Positions 1-11,512 of a DNA stretch of 52,042 nucleotides are shown here, one piece after another. The stretch's first letter is position 1; each line of letters begins with the position of its first letter. The notes beneath the pieces are model-generated. The model did no database searches, was not told where the DNA came from, and saw only the letters and a program-made list of their open reading frames with translations. This DNA is from Phlegmacium glaucopus (Eukaryota; Basidiomycota; Agaricomycetes; Agaricales; Cortinariaceae), in assembly GCA_015039465.1 (NCBI GenBank), contig MU130013.1:280729-332770 (forward strand), read 5' to 3'. The position numbers were made by a program, and so were the translations under genes.

Positions 1-1371
1 ATAGACCGTCTAAAGTCGTGACGAAGTGTGACAGAACACCGACACAAGGTATAGGCACGTCACACTAGTAGTCTACGTCTGTGTTATACGTATGGTAGTC
101 CTCTCTTCTGCCGTCTAGACTGTAATAAACTTACAGGAAAGTCGTGACGAAGTGTGAGAGGATACCGACATAAGGTCTAGGCGTGTCACATTAGTAGTCT
201 ACGTCTGTGTTACACGTATGGTAGTCCTCTTTTCTATCGCCTTAACTGACCCGGACTTACAGGAACGTCGTGACGAAGTGTAAGAGGAGACCGACATAAG
301 GTCATTACTCTACGTCTGTGTTATACGTATGGTAGTCCTCTCTACTGTCGTATAGACCGTCTAAAGTCGTGACGAAGTGTGAGAGGACACCGACATAAGG
401 TCTAGGCACGTCACACTAGTCGTCTACGTCTGTGTTATACGTATGGTAGTCCTCTCTTCTGTCGTCTACACTGTCTTCTACTTACAGGAAAGTCGAGACG
501 AAGTGTAAGAGGACACCGACATAAGGTCTAGACACGTCACATTAGTCGTCTATGTCTGTGTTATACGTATGGTAGTCCTCTCTTCTGTCGTCTTAACTGT
601 GGTAAACTTACGGAGTCTTGACGAAGTCTGACCGAGGTAAGGAAAGAGGAAGGGTGTGTCTCGAAGGTAACTGTCCGGTAAGATGAAGGTATACAAGAGG
701 TCTACAGACTAAAAAGACCTTCGGTTCGATTACGACTACCTGTAGGAAGCTCCGACAAGGAAAACTACTTTGGTTTTAAGAGAAAGTTTTTGGCAAGTCG
801 TAGTTAATGGTAATACCGGTTCCCGAAAACAAAGATCAAAGACAACATTCACTTTAAGTAAAGGTCGTTAGTCTAGTGAATGTAAATGGGTTTAAAAATC
901 GAATATATCACGTACGTAACGTCAAAGGTTGAAAGGATTTTATGAGTTTGTTAGGTAGGTAGCATCGTCTCTACAAACCTTTTTTACAAAGTTGACTAGT
1001 CTAGGTAACAACAACAGACGTATTCACTTCACTTTCCGGGTCGATAGTGTTCGTATACGTTCTCGAAGTCTTTATAGAAGTACAGAGGAAAGACGGTTCA
1101 TCCTGTGTTGAAAAAACCAACTGGTAAGAAACAGGTAGTTACTGTCTGTGACTACACGATCCCTAAATACACTTTGTAATCCCAGTTCCATCACGAAACT
1201 CCTTTCTTAAACTAATGACTACTTTAGTATCTTTCTACGTACGTCATAACTCTACACGAATTGACCCACAACTCTACTACCTTATATATAGTTTCTTACT
1301 TCCCTTCTTTCCCGTAAGAATCGAACGAGATACCCGTTAACGTGGTTTTCTGACTACCGTGAGTATCTTTC
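1..1371. other. Mirror-written block (reversed, not complemented) of the NACHT/WD40 gene
   Basis: Read from 1371 to 1 without complementing, this block becomes normal coding DNA. It gives a post-NACHT helical region (motifs such as LHASFYDFISSQ and YLDPNVSHKSLAHQCLSLM), then, across a 49-nt GT-AG intron (mirror bases 882 to 834, gtaagt...ctag), an IDAERFL segment, a linker, and five and a half WD40 repeats with the phrase SPDGMHIVSAS. Base 1 then joins base 1372 in frame inside a repeat (AVLKSARY|AVFSPDGM, the same phrase as an internal repeat at mirror 370-340). Only 1371 as the break keeps the frame. As written, and in its true reverse complement, the block shows no such coding. No cellular process reverses DNA without complementing it, and the edge coincides with window base 1, so this is best taken as an artefact or an edit. 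One repeat (mirror about 315) lacks some seven residues. Confidence 0.95.
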
Positions 1372-2716
1372 TGCTGTCTTCTCTCCTGATGGTATGCATA
1401 TTGTGTCTGCATCTGCTGATTACACAGCACAGATCTGGAATACAGCCACAGGAGAATGTGAAGCAGTGCTGAAAGGACATTCAGACCAGGTTAATTCTGC
1501 TACCTTTTCTCCTGATAGTATGCACATTGTGTCTGCATCTGATGATCACACTGTACGGATCTGGGGTACAGCCACAGGAGAGTGTGAAGCAGTGCTGAAA
1601 GGACATTCATCCTGGGTCAGATCTGCTGTATTCTCTCCTGATGGTATGCATGTTGTGTCTACATCTGATGACACTGCACTTATCTGGACCACAGCTACAG
1701 AAGAGCATGAAGGAGAGCTGAAAGGACATTCATCTTGGCTCACATCTGCTGTTTTCTCTCCTGATGGTATGCATGTTGTGTCTGCATCTGCTGATCACAC
1801 TGCACTGATCTGGAACACAGCCACAGGAGAGTGTGAAGCAGAGCTAAAAGGACATTCATCCTGGGTCAGATCTGCTGTCTTCTCTCCTGATGGTATGCAT
1901 GTTGTGTCTGCATCTGATGATCACACTGCACTGATTTGGAATACAGCCACAGGAGAGTGCGAAGCAGTGCTGAAAGGACATTCAAATGGTGTCAGATCTG
2001 CTGTCTTCTCTCCTGATGGTATGCATATTGTGTCTGCATCTGATGATTGCACTGCACGGATATGGAACACAGCCACAGGACAGTGTGAAGCAGAGCTAAA
2101 AGGACATTCAAACTGGGTCAGATCTGCTGTCTTCTCCCCTGATGGTATGCACATTGTATCCACATCTGATGATCATACTGCACGGATATGGAATATGGCT
2201 ACAGGAGAGTGTGAAGCAGAGCTAGAAGGACATTCATCCTTGGTCACATCTGCTGTTTTCTCTGCTGATGGTATGCATATTGTGACTGCATCTGATGACC
2301 ACACCACATGGATCTGGAATACAGCCACAGGAGAGTGTGAATTAGAGCTAAAAGAACATACCTCTGTTCCATCTTCATCTGATAACATTCAATCACATGT
2401 TGTATCACCATTGCCCGATGGTGTTTTTACCTGGAAGGGTACTTATGGTGACATCCATCTCTCATCCCAGCCATATTTCCTTGCAATATCTGAAAACACC
2501 ATATTCCACACTGGAAACCTTCAGACAATCTGGATTCCACCTCCTTTATGCAACCCACAAGTTATAAGTCTGTATCAGTCTAAGATATTCCTTGGATATA
2601 TATCAGGAGATGTTTTGGTTTTGGAGGTATGCATAATTCTTGAATGTTACTCAGCATTTTATTTCATTGCTCTGACTTAGCTCAACATTTTCTCTCAAAT
2701 ATAGTTTCTGGATTAG
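1372..2716 (+). CDS. NACHT/WD40 receptor-like protein, C-terminal part
   Basis: This is the 3' part of a STAND (NLR-like) gene whose 5' part is mirrored in 1-1371 and continues outside the window. Seven and a half near-identical WD40 repeats of about 42 residues are visible, each with SPDGMH(I/V)VSAS, (I/R)IWNTATGECEA and (V/E)LKGHS. A degenerate last blade follows (TWKGTYGDIHLSS ... IWIPPP ... LGYISGDVLVLE). The open frame runs to 2680, but a 78-nt GT-AG intron at 2627-2704 (phase 0) gives the usual short last exon FLD and a stop at 2714-2716; that model is preferred. The ATG at 1394 is only an internal methionine. In this family the WD40 domain forms a propeller that senses or binds partners and the NACHT ATPase signals; ligand and partner are unknown here. 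The repeats are nearly identical at DNA level, which suggests ongoing homogenisation. Confidence 0.85.
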
Positions 2717-4035
2717 CATGGTAAACTTCTCATCAAGCCTGATTGATTGTCACCACATGACAATTATTTTCCATTTTCCTTATTGTCATTTGTCAAAATT
2801 TTGGCCATCTCTCAGTATGTTCTTACTTCCACTTCCATTTCCTTAGTCTTTCTAGTTGATATGTAGTGATGCTAAAGTTTTGAATTGGACCCAGCAATAT
2901 GTCAGAGAATGCCTTACAGTCAGCTATATCATTTATTTACCTTCTAAGTGTGCACATTCTCCACCCCTCTCCTTTGGTTTCCATATATTTTGTCTGCAGT
3001 TACACATGTTTGTCATCTGTGTTTAGCTTTTTCTATTGATAGTTACCATTCACATATATAGTATAAGGCAGTGGTTGAAAGTTGTCACCTTAGAACAATA
3101 ATGTTTCAGTTAACTTGGTTACTATAAGTTTGGTGAGTCTCTCTTGTGCATATGGGCAGCTTGTGAGTCCATTTTCTTTTTAAAGAAATATCAGTGTGCT
3201 AAACACTTGACATTTTATTTGAAGTACTTGAGCAATGAAGCATGAGGAAGAACAGCATGACCATGACCATGAATTATGTTCCCATACATACTAATTAGGC
3301 AATATTCCTGGCACCCTCACATGTGCATTTGAAAGCTGCCATCCACAATATCCATGGAATGCCAAAATTGATTTATAGCATTCATATTAAGTCTAGGGTA
3401 AACCAGTAAAAAGGGAGTTACAGGCTCACAGCATTGTCATTCAGGAGTTCTCAATGGAAATGACTCATTTATCCTGCAATATACACTGTCAGTAAATTTT
3501 GCATGAATAGACAAACTGTCAGGGGATACTCATTGTATCCACCTCTACTATAGCTTAGTTACTTTACTTACAATACTCTCTACATTCGTATTGCTAACCA
3601 CTATCCCTATCCTGCACCTTCTCACCCTTTCATTGTAGTAGTAGTAGTCCCTCTGCCAATGACATCCCTGACTGTGGTCACACATCAACATCTATTCTTG
3701 TTATCTATGACACACCTTCTACTATGTACTAGCCGTATATAGTCGTATTAGCTCTCATGCTTGTAGTATATAGGTGTAAGGTGGTTATCAAAGATAACCA
3801 TCTTGGAATTCAGCTTGATACCAGGTCTCTACATTCTCTAACACAAACAAGAAACACAACCACCACATATATAAGTGGCGATGAACAATCCCTGGTAACA
3901 GCCTGACCAGTCACATTGTGTGACACAGCCATTGGTGTCACATTTACTGATACAGTTGCAGTTCCTTGAGTTCTTGACTGTTTCCCTCCATTTTTTTGCA
4001 AAGTATACATAGTATAGTGTTGTTAAGCCTATAAT
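2717..4035. other. Intergenic, AT-rich, no gene seen
   Basis: No open frame with recognisable content or codon bias was found on either strand. A few CT-rich stretches occur around 3540-3660. The short frame on the minus strand at 3810-4010 has no recognisable motif. Confidence 0.6.
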
Positions 4036-4331
4036 ATCAGATGGAGTAAACAGATGGAATGGATGGAGCCAAATGGACAGTAACAGATTAGGACTTTGGC
4101 CTCAGTGTATGTGCTGTGCTGCCCAACACCTTTGTTGTCCTAAATTTTGGAGCCAGAAAGGGATGGAGTGGAACTGGAAGTTGGGAGGACTTAGAGAGAG
4201 AGAACAACGTGGGGAGCTAAGTTGATATTTGAATCTAGGGAAAATACAAGCCTGAGTACTTAAATAATATCAAAGAATAACATCAAAATGTAAAAGACTA
4301 AAATAGTGCACTCCACTGTGGGAATGACACA
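4036..4331 (+). repeat. Dispersed repeat A, copy 1
   Basis: This stretch shares long runs with 4556-5400 and 28055-28560. Shared words include CTCAGTGTATGTGCTGTGC, AAGTTGATATTTGAA and GAGTACTTAAATAA, in the same order and with the same spacing. It is the most diverged copy. No coding content was recognised; it could be a piece of an LTR or of a non-autonomous element. Confidence 0.65.
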
Positions 4332-4555
4332 GTGGCTACATAAGGACAGGCCAACCTTCCTTATACAGTAATGAGCCACCTACTGTGGCATCATTGTTCT
4401 GATACACATATATATACAGTAGAATTATGGACACAAATCATTGAATAAAATCATCATCTCTTTTATGGAACTCATTTTCACTATTTTCATATCTTGTCTA
4501 AAGATAACTATCCCCTTCTGAACTTGTGACAATGTTAAGTTTAACCAAAGGGAAA

Positions 4556-5400
4556 ATGTCGGAGTAATTCCAGAACAGATGGAACAGAACTGGAACAGAT
4601 GGAACAGAACTGGAACAGTAATGGAAAGGACTATGGTCTCAGTGTATGTGCTGTGCCACCCAACTCCTATAGTGTCCTGATTTTGGAACTGGAAGAGCAA
4701 GGAACAAGATGGAAGCCTCAGCAACTTAGAGGATGAACAAGAGGAGGAAACTAAGTTGATATTTGAAACTGAGGAAAACATACAAGCTTCAAGTACTTAA
4801 ATAATAATGAGGAATAGCAACTGAATGTAAAAGATAAATATAAAGTGCTGCGTTCTGCTCCTGGAAAGTCCTGCATTCTTGGGTGAATAATCTGATACTA
4901 GTGTGCTGACTGATAATGGGAAAGTGATGACAAAGAATAGTCATTATAGTGAAGATGTTGGAAACAGGTTTGGAGTAATGCCAGAAGAGCCAGAATGATG
5001 TCTTGTAGTTGGATGTAGGAAGAGTAGATCCAGATACAAGGGGAAGCACTGGTACAGAGTATGGACTACCGGAGACAGCTTCACTGGAGCTGGACCAGAG
5101 TAATGTAAGACGGAATGTAACAAACAATTACTACACCACTCTGTCCCTCCTGCATTCTTGAGTGAGTCATCCACTGATAAGATAATACTTGTCATATAAC
5201 AAAGGGTTGATGACAGATAATGTTGACAAAGATGACTGATAAGATAAGATGTTGGGGATTAGCTTGGAGTAATGGTGGAAGGGCCAGAATAATACAGATA
5301 ACTGTCAGATCTGAAAGAAGGAGGAGTAATAGTCATGAGTCAGAGTGAGGTGTTACAGTCACAGCTCTGTAAGAACCAGTGATGGAGCAACCCATGACTG
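4556..5400 (+). repeat. Dispersed repeat A, copy 2 (longest)
   Basis: It has the same ordered words as copy 1 and copy 3. It opens with a short tandem of GGAACAGATGGAACAGAACT (4572-4618). After the region shared by all three copies come three related sub-blocks that start near 4855, 4960 and 5150, with repeated phrases such as CCTGCATTCTTG(G/A)GTGA. The frames on the minus strand here (4425-5195) are by-products of this repeat, with no recognisable protein motif. Confidence 0.65.
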
Positions 5401-7209
5401 AATTGTAACAAGTGTATATAATACATTAATTCTGAGTATTACCCCTAAATGAATGAAATATTCTGTGAAAATTGCAATATTCTTATATATTCTGATGTCA
5501 ATCATCCACATCCTCAATCCTGCTCATCATCTCAGTAATATGTCTCCCCAGTCTAACTAACTTCATCAAGGATGAGCTTACAAGTGCTAAAGAGGCCTCA
5601 GTGAGAAATATGGGGAACACAAGGTAAGGGTATGGATATTCAGATCCTTCTAGAAATTATCACAAGGAATTTTATCAATTTTATGCTCTGAGTCATGTAG
5701 CTCTTTTTTTAAGGATTTTTTTTGCAATTTTTATTATTATCAAAATCCATTGAGAATTGGTCTAGCTACACCTCCTGCATGGTTGTCCTGCTTCATCAAA
5801 TTTAGAATATGTACAAATAAAATTGAAAAATGTATGTACTGCACAATCCAACTTCACAGAATAATGATGGACAAATGTAAGGGTTTTTTTTGTATTTATA
5901 GGTACAGTTTAGAGCATGTGAGAGCCTCTGCCATTGAGAGGTGTTGAAAATTCCAGGAGTTTGTAAAAAAAAGTAATGCAAAGTCACATCAAAAGTGATG
6001 AGATTTTCAGGTTCCACATTTCTGCAGTCTTGGTTTTGCACAGGGTTTTCTGGTCTTTATTGTCTGTCTGTTTTCAGAGTTTAAAATGGATCAGTGCATT
6101 TATCACAAAGTGTCACAGTCAAAACACAAAAATCAATGTTTTGCATTTTGTGCCCCAAGGAATAAACTGCTTGCCTTGATGTTTTGCAAGGCAAGTGTCA
6201 TGGCATAGAAAAGTGTTTCTACAAAAAATTTTGAAATGCTGTCCACTTGATCTGACCTGAAATTCACATAATTTAGGCCATCAAAGGTAATGCCCACCAC
6301 TGTAAAAAATCCTACTCTCATTCATTTAGTTCCTTCTCCCTGTTAGGGAACAACTGGTAAAACAGTTATGCCTTACAGTCACACTTCTTGGGGAACCCCA
6401 TAAGCATTGTTATTGACCAAGGTGCAGAACCACTATCTGTGCCTTAACTACTTATACTAACTGTACATGGTCTGTGCACTTATTTGTATGTATGTATGTA
6501 GTGATAAGAATCATCCATGAGTAATACTAAACTACTAAGTGGACACCTATCCAAATCATGACAAAGATGTAATGACTAAGACTACAGAGCTAAGGCTGAG
6601 AGACAGGTAAGATGGGCACTAGGGTAGGAAGCTTGTGATGGGACATCATGGTGACAGAGGGTGTAGGGTGTGTGCTGGAGGTCAGAGCAATAGCATAGGG
6701 TGATCATACAATGTGTGAGATTGATGGTGATGGTAATGCTATGCATAGGCTGGGAGGCATAGGGTAGGACTAAAGGGAAGTCCCCTTACACTCCCGGAAA
6801 AACTTGGTAGTCATATTTCTATAAGGCTTAAGAATGACTGTAGAAAAATTGAAGAAGCCAACTTTTGGTGGGAGAGAGGAAATCAACTATTATAAACTCC
6901 TGTAATGGTACAAACTCCTGGTCACTCATTCCATGCATTGGCCAATCCACAATGTTCACATGATTCTGTTGCTCCTGCTTAAGTAAATACTACGACCTGT
7001 CAGAGATTTAAAATTAGTGAGTGTCAATGCTGACATAGTTTTTCAACCATACACCAGCTCTCATAGCCCTCCCACACTATGACATTCCCATAAAAATTAA
7101 ATTTTAAAAAAGTGATGTGTAACTACTTAAACAATAATGTGGGTATATATTGCTATGCAGGTGTACTGGAGTAAATGTCATTATGACCTAATGGTTAATT
7201 GTGATGTAA
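5401..7209. other. Intergenic, AT-rich, no gene seen
   Basis: There are only short frames without recognisable motifs. A (TATG)n tract lies near 6484-6500. Nothing else could be assigned. Confidence 0.55.
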
Positions 7210-8342
7210 TAAGGGTCTGTTTGGTATGCATAAGTCAGTTATATTATAGCTTATTGATGGCAGCTGATGGCATCAGGTTGTTCCAATTTGCCAAACCTTA
7301 CCACACATACCTAATTAGTCCGTCTTGAATATTTTAATTTGTAGTATCAAATAAATAGATAAACATTATAAAAATATTTGACTGACTAGATCTCCCTCCC
7401 CCCAAATCCGGTGGGTCTCCTGCAAATACTGAGAAAGACATGTAGCTATTTTTAAGATACTTCCAAATGGGATCCATGGATTGCTTAGCATTTGCAGGAC
7501 CTACTGGCTTTTGGGGATATTTTCATAATGTTTATTTATTTATTTGATACTACTGTACCATTTTAAATTGTTCATCTGTCACAGGTCACAGGCTCTGTAG
7601 ATGTGGCTGAAATTGGATGTTTGTCCCAGGTCACAGCCAAAGTGGTGGACAGAGGTGGATGGTCACAACCAAGCCTTTTTAGAATATTCCCCAATATTAT
7701 ATTATATTCTAAAAATTTACATGGTGTGGTGACAGGAGCTCAGCACAGTGCTCAGGGTGTTGAAAGGCTCGAGGCAACAATAAGATGAGGGTAATGATAG
7801 ATTTTGTGGGAGGTAAACACGTAGGGTACAGACTGTAAACTACTAGCTTAAGTACATATTTCTGTATTACCATAATGGGTAAAGAAAGGTTTTTTACTAC
7901 AATCATAAATTGTATGTTATTGTTGGATAATTGGAGATATAGGAATGCAACTGTTTGTATTAGGAAATTAATATTCCAACACAGGGTTGGATACTAGGGC
8001 TGCACACTGTTACCGTATTGATGGTTGTGCCACACCCATATTACGGTAACCATACCCGTACCACCGGTTGTTTGAAGAATGGATTGGCGGTACAGTTGAC
8101 GGTACAGTTGGAGGCCATCAACAACTGTCAGATACGGTGGCGACAGCCATATATATGGCTGTCAAGTTACTTGAGAATTAACCTCCTACCCACCCCCCAA
8201 TGTGTGTAGCATTTGACTTATAAGAAAGTTATGACTTGAAGTTATATCTCCACTGATGAAATCTGGACTAAGCATGCCTCACTTCCGGTGGATATCCTCC
8301 CCTTGGAGTTGACACATCAGTAAAATCACACATCGGCTTTTA

Positions 8343-8378
8343 GCCGCTTTTTCCACTTTTAAAAGTGGAAAAAGCGGC
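8343..8378. repeat. Perfect 36-nt palindrome
   Basis: GCCGCTTTTTCCACTTTT at 8343-8360 is followed directly by its exact reverse complement at 8361-8378, with no loop. Similar but imperfect AAAGCGG/CCGCTTT words continue for about 50 bases. It lies in the left subterminal part of the hAT-like element. Confidence 0.9.
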
Positions 8379-9378
8379 AAAAGTCGAAAAGTGGTGGCTG
8401 CTTTTCAAGCTAGGCCGGTTTTCTTTTAAAGGAATTCTAAAGTGGTTTTCAGCTTTTATAATTGATGAAAGCTCTCCTCAAACTGTATTCAAAAGACACT
8501 TAAAAGAGGGTCAAAAGTGTAGGAAATTTTGAAATCTTCATTGCATATGAGAGGGTACATGGATGTATATAGGGTGTACTAGTATTGAGACATTGTAGAA
8601 TGGTTAAATGCCATATAATCTTTGTCCTCAAGGTCACACCATCCACGACAGGTTGAGAACCAGGTTTATAGAAACCTGAGGGGTGCCGTCATTCTCGTCA
8701 TTGACACCTGCCTCACTCTTCGGCATCAAAACTGTCCTCCTCGTCTTCATGGTCAGCACTCATCCCTTTTGTCGTGGTCAGTACTGCCCTCCTCGCCAAT
8801 TGTGCGTGTCCTCATTGCTGTTGTGTTGTTGTTGGCATCCCTCCCTCCTCATTGTCACTGTCACATCTGTCCCTGTTGTCATTGTTAGCTGCCATCCTCT
8901 TCATCGCCATGCCAATATCCTGCTGTTCTTACTATCATTGTACCTAGGCACCATCCCCCTTATCATCGTTGTGTGCCTGCCTTCTAATCGGCACTCAGCG
9001 CTGTCTGGCCTCCAGTGTTCAGTGTTCACTATCAGTTAGCATAATACATGATTGAAGGCCATCCTGCTCACCATTGGCATCGCACCCTCTTTGTCATTGG
9101 TCAGTGAGTGTCCTGGTCTTGGGCAGCACCAGACCTTCCTCAAAAGTCGTTGCGGACATGACGGAGAGGCAACATTATCTGCATGAAAGGGCAGTGATGG
9201 CATTAGTAAGGTTGTATGAGTAGTTGAACACCTACCTGGTAGTCCTTTACATGCTTATTGTCACCGTCATTGGCACAGCTGGGCTTTGGCTTGTGTGCTT
9301 TGCCGCATTGCCATTGGGCTTGCCAGTGGAAGGGAACTAATAATGGTAAGTACTTAATAGTTTGTCATAGTAGAAATA

Positions 9379-9720
9379 TGTCTGACGTACCATCCTCTTC
9401 CCCTGCTCTCACTGTTGACAACCCCGCTGATACACTGTTCATGATCCTGACATGTCAGTCAACTGTTTACCCTCGAGTGAACTCACCATCATTTAAAACT
9501 GTGAGCCAAACACAACTGGGGCTGTGGCTGTTTGGGTTATGTCCCTGGAGGTCAACGAGGTGGTGGATGGAAGAAATGAGAAGAGAGCGCTCAGGAGTCA
9601 GCGCATCAACGAGAAAGTTGAACATCATCACATGGATGCTTTGGAGTTTGAATGGACTTGAACAAAATTTCCACTGGTCTTTGATGTCTTGACTCTTGGT
9701 GATCGCCTCTCAAGTCAATT
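9379..9720 (+). pseudogene. Gene relic of unknown function inside the hAT-like element
   Basis: One frame starts at an ATG near 9379 (MSDVPSSSPALTVDNPAD). From about 9515 a second + frame looks coding (VMSLEVNEVVDGRNEKRAL, then RINEKVEHHHMDALEFEW), followed by a TGA and more text of the same character (LVFDVLTLGDRLSSQLPP). A lysine-rich stretch (KKMSQKEM, then AVEKWKQQKAL after a stop) near 9830-9920 may belong to it. I do not recognise the family. It may be captured host sequence or the ruin of an element protein. The call rests only on amino-acid texture. Confidence 0.3.
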
Positions 9721-10901
9721 ACCACCCATCATAAGGTTGATGGATAGTTACTAGGTTGAGTTCCAACGTGTTAATTTACTTCTAAATGTACAAATTTGTG
9801 GAAGTGGGCAAAGGTCTCAAAGGTATAAAACTAAAGGTACCAAAAAGATGTCACAAAAGGAGATGTAAGCGGTTGCAAAAGCCGTGGAAAAGTGGAAGCA
9901 ACAAAAAGCTCTCAAAAGCAGCTCAAAAAGGGGGTGTTATTTTACTGATGCATATTTGCCTTGGGTACTATTAATGCAACCCTTGAGGCCCTCCAAGGCC
10001 TCACTTCTCTTGTGACTCCCTCAGTAAAGGGCTTTCAATTACTCAGGCTTGGTTCAGGGTCAATTCAGGGTATTACCATATGCAATCCAAGTCTCAGGAG
10101 CCATAACTGTATAATACCATTTTACGGCCATATTGATGCCTGTCCGTACTGTCAGCCTCAAAAATTTTCCAATATGGTTACAGTGCACGGTCAACCCATC
10201 ACATCAGCAAAAGTCCACCTGTCTGGCATGTCTGGCAGGTTTACTGCCAGAAATCCTCATCATCCCATTTTTCCTCAGAATTTTTTTCATAGCCACAATT
10301 ATATGATTTTTATCATAAATGCTCAGAAACTACATTCCGTCAGACATTGGTCAGACAGGTAACCTTATTGCTATAAAATGCTTCCCTCCAGAAAACACCA
10401 AGTTCGTTCAAACTCCGACACACATGACTTTGTTGATTGATGTTCAACATTCTCCGCCTTGGTCTCTTTATTTCTTACCATCATCATCTACCACCACCAC
10501 GGCAACTGTGATCATGACAAACCACAACGGCAGTGACCGGGACCAGGATGGTGATTAGGACAGCAACATCATCCCCAACTCATGAGGTAAGCTGTCACTG
10601 CCTCTTGGTTTTCTCACACCCCACCCTCACACTGCACCCTGTCCAGCACAACCTCACCTCAAGCGTGATGTACCACCTTTGTTGCTAAATTCTAATCCAC
10701 ACAGACAATTGCAACCAGGGCATCAACAACACAGACAACAATGCCAGCATGGGGATGATAAATCACAATCAGGTATGTAGTAAATGTTCCCATTTGTTGC
10801 TGCAAGTCAATGCCTCTTTAACTACTAACTTGAAATTCCTTTCCTCCTTGCAGATCATGCATGATGATGCTGCTCCTGTTCTGCTCTCCGATGCTGGCAG
10901 T

Positions 10902-11512
10902 TAGTGATGTGCTGGCTTGGCTTTGGCCTGAAGCCATGGCTTTGGCCTGGCTTGCCTTGGCTTTGGCTTCACTTTTTCCAGGCCAAGGCCAAACCCTTGG
11001 TCTTGGCTTGGCCTTGGCCTGGCCTGGCTCAAGCCATGGCTTGGGGTCAAAACTTGGCTTGACTTTGGCCTTGGCTTGGCCTTGGCTCAGGCCATGGCTT
11101 ACACCTAAAAAAGTGAAGATTAGTAAAAAAATAAAATACATAACATTTTTTCTGCCTAAATTCATCATTAATTCTAATGTCTATCCATTATTCTCTGCAA
11201 GATCAGGTAATTTCTTTATGAATTATCCTTAAATGAATGAAAATACCCTATATAATATAATATAATCACCTGTTTTATGATAAATTGTTTTTAGAAAAAT
11301 CAAATTTTAACTTTTTATACATCATAATTTACCACTCAGTCCTATCAAAAAATTTCCCAAAGCCATGGCTCAGGCCATGGCCTGTGGCTTTGAAAATCTC
11401 AAGCCAAGGCCACAGGCCAAGGTAAGCCAAGCTCATGGCTTGGCTTTGGCCTGGCCTATTTTGCTTGGCTTGGCCTGGCTTCTGGCTTCCAGGCCAAGCC
11501 GGCACATCACTA
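10902..11512. mobile_element. 611-bp hAT-type MITE with 8-bp target duplication
   Basis: Its ends are inverted: TAGTGATGTGCTGGCTTGGC on the left and TAGTGATGTGCCGGCTTGGC read inward from the right. The exact 8-bp direct repeat CTGGCAGT lies at 10894-10901 and 11513-11520. Both terminal thirds are crowded with TTGGCCTTGGC/GCCAAGGCC words in both directions, which matches the habit of hAT transposases to bind many subterminal sites. The centre (11110-11330) is AT-rich and non-coding. The leucine-alanine-tryptophan-rich frames it creates on both strands are not genes. Confidence 0.9.

Noticed and set aside
1..1371. Ordinary inversion of part of the WD40 gene
   Set aside because: An inversion would show the reverse complement; the block matches only when reversed without complementing.
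1546..2388. Minus-strand frames opposite the WD40 repeats
   Set aside because: They are shadows of the coding strand; the repeats are conserved in the + frame.
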